64,000 nucleotides of DNA from Paenibacillus cellulosilyticus. Lineage in GTDB: Bacteria; Bacillota; Bacilli; Paenibacillales; Paenibacillaceae. The notes beneath the pieces were generated by a model, which did not search any database, was not told where the DNA came from, and was given only the letters and a program-made list of their open reading frames with translations. Below are positions 59,609 through 64,000 of this stretch, one piece after another (positions within the stretch are counted from its first letter, which is position 1; every line of letters starts with the position of its first letter). The stretch is from positions 1-64,000 of the forward strand of contig NZ_QGTQ01000020.1 of assembly GCF_003182255.1 (NCBI RefSeq), in the 5' to 3' direction. Both the position numbers and the translations under genes were made by a program.

Positions 59609-60508
59609 TTGCGCAAAACAACTGGCGCAGTGCTGCTGCTTTCTTTGATGATGGCGACAACGACGGCTTGTGGTACGTACAACAATGAACGTAACAAAAA
59701 CGGTGTAACAACGAACCGGTATCAGTCTCAATCGGTAAGGAACTACCACCAGGATGCTAATCGTTATAGCCTGAACAGCGTAACTGGCATGGATCACCTC
59801 AACCGTACAAACACAAGTACGAACATGAATGCCAACACGAACACGAACACGAACAACAACGTCAATGCAAGCTCGTATAACCGTGCATTGGCAGAGAAGC
59901 TTTCGAAGAAAGCCGCAGCTGTTAGAGGAGTAAGTCATGCAACGGCAGTTGTCTATGGCAATGATGCGATTATTGGTGTCGATGTGAAAACTGGCGAGAA
60001 TACTCGCAAGGTCGAGCAGAAGGTTCATGATAGTGTACGCGCCGAGGCGAAGGGCTTAAAGCTTCATATTACAAGCGACAAAAATATTCATACGCGTATT
60101 CGTTCGTTGTATGGACAATTAACGGGTACGGGTACGGGTACGGGTACGGGTACGGGTACGGGTACGGGTACGGGTACAGGTACAGGTGTCAATAATGGCA
60201 CTTCCGTACGTCCATACGGAACGACTGGAACGTATAATGGTCTAGGCACGAACGGCCGTTATGACAACACGACTACGTACGGTCTTGGCAATGGCACGTT
60301 CAACCGCACGCACAATGGTACTGAAAATGCGCTTGGACTGAATAATCGTCTGAACAATAGCTACCAATCGTTGGGGACGAACGGTACGTATAACTTGTAT
60401 GGCACGAACGGTACGGATGGGCTGAGACACCCGATTCGTACGTTTGGCAATGATATTCGTGCCATCATTGATGATATCGGCAATGCCGTAACTGCCCCAC
60501 TCCGCTAA
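59609..60508 (+). CDS. YhcN/YlaJ-type sporulation lipoprotein with TG repeat
   Basis: 299 residues from TTG 59609 (nine bases after GGAGG; TTG 59603 is too near). Lipoprotein signal with Cys in TTTACG. The YhcN/YlaJ domain (about 90-170: RALAEKLSKKAAAVRGVSHATAVVYGNDAIIGVDV) is followed by a (Thr-Gly)11 tract encoded by a hexanucleotide repeat and an Asn/Gly/Thr-rich region to the end. Members locate to the spore. The expanded low-complexity tail is unusual in length. Confidence 0.87.
   Translation: MRKTTGAVLLLSLMMATTTACGTYNNERNKNGVTTNRYQSQSVRNYHQDANRYSLNSVTGMDHLNRTNTSTNMNANTNTNTNNNVNASSYNRALAEKLSKKAAAVRGVSHATAVVYGNDAIIGVDVKTGENTRKVEQKVHDSVRAEAKGLKLHITSDKNIHTRIRSLYGQLTGTGTGTGTGTGTGTGTGTGTGVNNGTSVRPYGTTGTYNGLGTNGRYDNTTTYGLGNGTFNRTHNGTENALGLNNRLNNSYQSLGTNGTYNLYGTNGTDGLRHPIRTFGNDIRAIIDDIGNAVTAPLR
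60122..60187 (+). repeat. Hexanucleotide tandem repeat within YhcN gene
   Basis: ACGGGT nine times, then ACAGGT twice, without interruption. Being a multiple of three, changes in number keep the frame and lengthen or shorten the Thr-Gly tract. Confidence 0.97.
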
Positions 60509-60524
60509 AACAAATACCAAACGA

Positions 60525-60565
60525 GGGATGAGCCGCTGCACAGCTGAGCGCGGCTTGTCCTTTTT
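60525..60565. terminator. Terminator between YhcN and AraC genes
   Basis: GGATGAGCCGC ... GCGGCTTGTCC with TTTTT on plus. Confidence 0.85.
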
Positions 60566-60584
60566 GCTGTTTGGAGATACTCAT

Positions 60585-61442
60585 TCATTTTTTGTTTCGA
60601 TATGCTCCAGGGGAGATGCCATATCGTTCGCGGAACAGACGGTGAAAATAAGCATAGCTGCCAAGTCCCGTCTCTGATGCGATTTGCTCAAGTGATAACA
60701 GACTGTGATCCATCAGCTTCATGGCGTGGGCAAGCCTAAGCTGCTGCGTATAACGAATGATTGAAGTGCCAAAATGCTGTTTGAACAAATAGACCGCACG
60801 CGACACACTCAGCCCGGTATGATGAGCCACATCGGCAAGCGTCAGCTCGCCAGCCGCATGCTCCTCGATATACTGCCGCATGCGAAGTGCATGATAGGCA
60901 GCGGGTGATTGATCCTCTGGGGCCTCTTCAATAGCACGATCGATCAGCAGCAGAAGGGACCAGGCTAGCGCAGTGACAACTGCGGGGTTACCGCCATCAA
61001 GTCTTCTTTTCTCCAAAATAATCTGCCGCCATACCGCCTGCAGACGAGTGTCCTCCGCGATCTTCGTCAGCGTTGGCCGAGGCTTCATCTCCCACCATTC
61101 CTTCATGCCTGGCCCGTTGCTCATTACATAGTAATCACCGGATTGTGTAAACGTTTCCTGTCCGTAACCGATGCGCAAATCGTAGATATCGCCTGGTTTG
61201 AACAGCAGCAGATCCCCCGGTTTGATATCGCGAATTTCACCATCAACTAAGGCTTGGCAGAATCCTTCAATTTGAAGGCGAACGATGTATGTATCTAGAC
61301 CCTGATCAAATAAATGGTGAAATGGATGCTGGTGCTTCGAATATTCGCTGAGGTCGACATGAATCTCCTGCATCGTGATGTCTGGCTCCCCTCTCACTGT
61401 GACTCGGATAACTTCAGTCAGATTGTTGATGTTTTCAAGCAT
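60585..61442 (-). CDS. AraC family regulator with cupin sensor
   Basis: 285 residues. N-terminal cupin-type AraC_binding domain (about 20-150) and C-terminal double helix-turn-helix (about 185-283; LTLADVAHHTGLSVSRAVYLF, then LSLEQIASETGLGSYAYFHR). Divergent from the GH30-GH3 operon, so it probably induces it on a sugar from the glycosidase substrate. Confidence 0.9.
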   Translation of the reverse strand: MLENINNLTEVIRVTVRGEPDITMQEIHVDLSEYSKHQHPFHHLFDQGLDTYIVRLQIEGFCQALVDGEIRDIKPGDLLLFKPGDIYDLRIGYGQETFTQSGDYYVMSNGPGMKEWWEMKPRPTLTKIAEDTRLQAVWRQIILEKRRLDGGNPAVVTALAWSLLLLIDRAIEEAPEDQSPAAYHALRMRQYIEEHAAGELTLADVAHHTGLSVSRAVYLFKQHFGTSIIRYTQQLRLAHAMKLMDHSLLSLEQIASETGLGSYAYFHRLFRERYGISPGAYRNKK

Positions 61443-61516
61443 ATTGTTTCTTCAAGCGATTGACTGGCTCCTATTATAATAAATGCATGAGGAATTAGGA
61501 AAGGGGAGCAAGGCAG

Positions 61517-62866
61517 ATGACGACTCGTACAGTAAGAACGATTCAAACGGCACAAGGCACACAGGACCGGTTAACAGAGGCGCTTCCAATTGAGCTGCGC
61601 GATGATGTACAAGGCATTGAGAATAAAGTGATTAACGTATATGAAGATGTAGAGTTCCAATCCATTATTGGCTTTGGCGGCGCTATCACGGAGGCTTCCG
61701 TTGTAACGGCATCGAAACTGAGCCAAGCGAACAGTAAGCGTATTCTTGATGCTTATTATGATCAGAAGGACGGCATCGGCTACACGATTTGCCGCACGCA
61801 CATTAACAGCTGTGACTTCTCGCTTGGCAACTATACGTATGTTCAGGATGACGATGCAGAGCTCGAAAGCTTCGACATCGGCCACGACCGCGAGCTGATG
61901 ATTCCTTACATTCAACAAGCGAAGGCGCTTGCGGGCGATAACTTCACGTTCTATGCATCGCCATGGAGCCCGCCTGCTTGGATGAAGACGACTGGCGAGA
62001 TGAACAACGGCGGCAAGCTGAAGCCGGAATATCGCAATGCTTGGGCTCGTTACTATGTGAAGTTCATTGAAGCATACGAGGCTGAAGGTCTGCCGGTATG
62101 GGGCCTTACCGTTCAGAACGAGGCGAAAGCCGTTCAGATCTGGGATTCGTGCATCTATACGGCTGAGGAAGAGCGCGACTTCGTTCGTGACTATCTCGGA
62201 CCGGAGCTGCATCGTGCTGGCCGTGCAGATGTGAAAGTTATGATCTGGGATCATAACAAAGAGCGCGTCTACGATCGTGCTAGAACGGCATTCGAAGATG
62301 CAGAAGCGACCAAGTATATCTGGGGCCTCGGCTTCCACTGGTACTCTGGCGACCACTTCGAAGCGCTGCAGGCGGTGAAGCACCGCTACCCGTCGAAAGG
62401 TCTGATCTTCACAGAAGGCTGCCATGAGGGCGGCGTACAGCTCGGCTCTTGGAAGAGCGGCGAACGGTATGCGCATGATATCATCGGCAACTTGAACAAC
62501 GGCATGGAAGGCTGGACGGACTGGAACATCGTGCTCGATGAGCAGGGCGGACCGAATCATGTCGGCAACTACTGCGATACGCCAATCATTGCGGATACGA
62601 AGAACGACTCGCTGACGTTCCAATCGTCTTACTATTACATCGGACATTTCAGCAAATATATTCGTCCGGGTGCGGTCCGCATTGGATGCACGAAATATAC
62701 GGAAAATCTTCAAACGACCGCATTCCGCAATCCGGATGGCGAAATTGTTGTCGTTATTCTTAACCGTACGGACGAGCAGCAGCCTTATGTGCTTCGCAAC
62801 CGCGAGCAAGTAGCGGAAGGCAGCATTCCAGCACACGGCATCCAAACGCTGTTATTCAATCTATAG
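61517..62866 (+). CDS. GH30 family glycosidase, cytoplasmic
   Basis: 449 residues. TIM barrel with acid/base E202 (TVQNEAKA) and nucleophile E300 (LIFTEGC), plus the C-terminal beta domain (about 385-449). QSIIGFGGAITEAS is the GH30 opening. Clan members act on beta-glucosylceramide, beta-1,6-glucan or xylan; this sequence resembles the glucosylceramidase/beta-1,6-glucanase group. No signal peptide, so the substrate is taken up or internal. A TATAAT (61475-61480) lies upstream. Confidence 0.9.
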   Translation: MTTRTVRTIQTAQGTQDRLTEALPIELRDDVQGIENKVINVYEDVEFQSIIGFGGAITEASVVTASKLSQANSKRILDAYYDQKDGIGYTICRTHINSCDFSLGNYTYVQDDDAELESFDIGHDRELMIPYIQQAKALAGDNFTFYASPWSPPAWMKTTGEMNNGGKLKPEYRNAWARYYVKFIEAYEAEGLPVWGLTVQNEAKAVQIWDSCIYTAEEERDFVRDYLGPELHRAGRADVKVMIWDHNKERVYDRARTAFEDAEATKYIWGLGFHWYSGDHFEALQAVKHRYPSKGLIFTEGCHEGGVQLGSWKSGERYAHDIIGNLNNGMEGWTDWNIVLDEQGGPNHVGNYCDTPIIADTKNDSLTFQSSYYYIGHFSKYIRPGAVRIGCTKYTENLQTTAFRNPDGEIVVVILNRTDEQQPYVLRNREQVAEGSIPAHGIQTLLFNL

Positions 62867-62881
62867 GAGGAGGCGGCAGCG

Positions 62882-64000
62882 ATGACAGAGCGTTCGACTC
62901 GTGCATGGCTGACACCTGAAATCAGGCAGCAGGCGGAGCAATTGATTGCCCGCATGTCGCTTGATGAGAAGGTTGGACAGATGACGCAGTACGATTGGGG
63001 CTTTAACCCGATTAACCCGGAGACAGGCGTCTCGGTACGGGATCTGCTTCGGGATGAAATCCGTCAAGGGCGCGTCGGCTCTATCTTCAACTTATCTGGT
63101 GCAGAAGAAGCGAATGAACTGCAGCGGCTCATAGCGGAACATACGGAGCATCGCATCCCGCTGCTTATCGGACGCGATGTTATCCACGGCTATAAGACGG
63201 TGTTCCCGATTCCATTGGCGCAAGCTTCAGCCTGGAATCCGGCACTTGCTTATCGCACCGCAGAGGCGGCTTCCCGCGAGTCGATGGCGGACGGCGTTGC
63301 TTGGGTATTCGCACCGATGATCGATGTAAGCCGCGACCCTCGTTGGGGGCGGATTGCTGAAAGTATCGGCGAAGATCCATTGCTGACGTCACAGTACAGC
63401 AGAGCATGGGTCGAAGGCTCGCAAGTAGCAGATGCGCCAGGTCAGGCAACGGCCAGCTGTCCGAAGCATTATGCTGGATATGGTCTGGCGGAAGCGGGAC
63501 GCGATTATAACACAGTCGATCTGTCGGATCGCGAGCTGCGCGATGTCATCCTGCCTCCTTTCCGCGAGGCGGTTGAAGCAGGTGCGCTAAGCATTATGGC
63601 CTCCTTCAACGAGATCAATGGTATCCCGGCTTGTGCGAACGAGTATTTGCTGAAGACCATTCTACGTGATGAATGGGGCTTCGAAGGCATTGTGGCGAGC
63701 GACTATAATGCGCTGCAAGAGCTGATCGTTCATGGGGTCGCTGGCAGTGAAGAAGAGGCATGTGAGCTGGCTGTGCTGGCGGGCTGCGATATGGACATGC
63801 ATTCGGGCTTCTATATGCGTCACCTGCCGAAGCTTGTTCGTGAAGGTCGCGTACCAGCATCTGTCGTCGACACATCGGTCCTTCGCATTCTAGCGGTCAA
63901 AATCAAGCTCGGCTTGCTGGAGCAGCCGTTCGTTGAAGTACCTTCCGTCGAAGCTGCTGAAGCTGCGCGGGTACAGTTCACAGCGCTGGCGCGAGAGGCT
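62882..64000 (+). CDS. GH3 beta-glucosidase, partial at window end
   Basis: 373 residues visible, open at the right edge. Starts 15 bases after the GH30 stop behind AGGAGGAGG. TIM barrel with KHYAGYG (K195, H196) for substrate binding and nucleophile D274 in GIVASDYNAL; DPRWGRIAESIGEDP is the GH3 signature. No signal peptide. Together with GH30 it probably breaks a beta-glucan oligosaccharide to glucose in the cytoplasm. Confidence 0.93.
   Translation, partial: MTERSTRAWLTPEIRQQAEQLIARMSLDEKVGQMTQYDWGFNPINPETGVSVRDLLRDEIRQGRVGSIFNLSGAEEANELQRLIAEHTEHRIPLLIGRDVIHGYKTVFPIPLAQASAWNPALAYRTAEAASRESMADGVAWVFAPMIDVSRDPRWGRIAESIGEDPLLTSQYSRAWVEGSQVADAPGQATASCPKHYAGYGLAEAGRDYNTVDLSDRELRDVILPPFREAVEAGALSIMASFNEINGIPACANEYLLKTILRDEWGFEGIVASDYNALQELIVHGVAGSEEEACELAVLAGCDMDMHSGFYMRHLPKLVREGRVPASVVDTSVLRILAVKIKLGLLEQPFVEVPSVEAAEAARVQFTALAREA

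Noticed and set aside
1-64000. tRNA or rRNA genes
   Set aside because: No cloverleaf with GGTTCGA-type T arm and no rRNA-like stretch was seen on either strand.

Overview
The window comes from a low-to-mid GC, endospore-forming Firmicute, most likely a Paenibacillaceae member (Paenibacillus or Cohnella type). The grounds are strong AAGGAGG ribosome binding sites, SAM (S-box) and T-box riboswitches, a TnrA/GlnR box, LiaFSR, PrkA, YtxC, AbrB and YhcN-type sporulation genes, futalosine-pathway menaquinone synthesis (MqnC), and a YesMN-type two-component system beside a sugar ABC transporter. It is ordinary chromosome. The only sign of a classical mobile element is a cut IS3 OrfA at base 1. Several intergenic regions, however, are dense with repeats and structured elements that no gene explains.

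Layout. 0-9 kb: IS3 fragment; composite repeat module; HxlR regulator divergent from DoxX and pirin (probably electrophile/quinone stress); DUF695-RraB protein; EamA transporter; a candidate small RNA behind TGTWAH-type operator repeats; PHP phosphatase with LysR; UMF1 transporter behind a 16-codon leader; CorA. 9-13 kb: methionine regulon (S-box, metA, metI, patB). 13-16 kb: mqnC with a structured leader, then 1.4 kb of repeats. 16-22.7 kb: ytxC, T-box and thrS, a 3D-domain protein, an Lrp regulator, and an ammonium transporter with a perfect TnrA box. 23-32 kb: liaFSR, yugN, htrA followed by a two-component pair, ispH, DUF2062. 32-39 kb: aroF (leader like that of mqnC), glnA of the GSI-beta type, a repeat-rich gap, serC, an orphan PhoP-like regulator, trmL, an AbrB-type protein. 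39-46 kb: YesMN kinase/regulator and a sugar ABC transporter whose two transcription units share one operator. 46-52 kb: an aminotransferase-fold protein that has lost its catalytic lysine, HIT protein, two more hairpin repeats, DUF2161, prkA. 52-60.5 kb: methyltransferase, MATE, the circularly permuted ATP-grasp / alpha-E / transglutaminase trio, YmaF, polysaccharide deacetylase, YhcN lipoprotein. 60.5-64 kb: AraC regulator divergent from a GH30-GH3 glycosidase operon, cut by the window end.

The most unusual content is non-coding. (1) A family of six ~120-base imperfect hairpins (one at 14.6 kb, three in tandem at 15.2-15.9 kb, two in tandem at 48.2-48.7 kb) changes its outer stem sequence between loci but keeps it paired, which argues for selection on structure. 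(2) A ~55-base structured element lies just upstream of both mqnC and aroF, two genes of the chorismate-to-menaquinone route, with base changes that keep its helices. (3) Short motifs recur at about 50-bp intervals, often exactly 50, in three separate intergenic regions.
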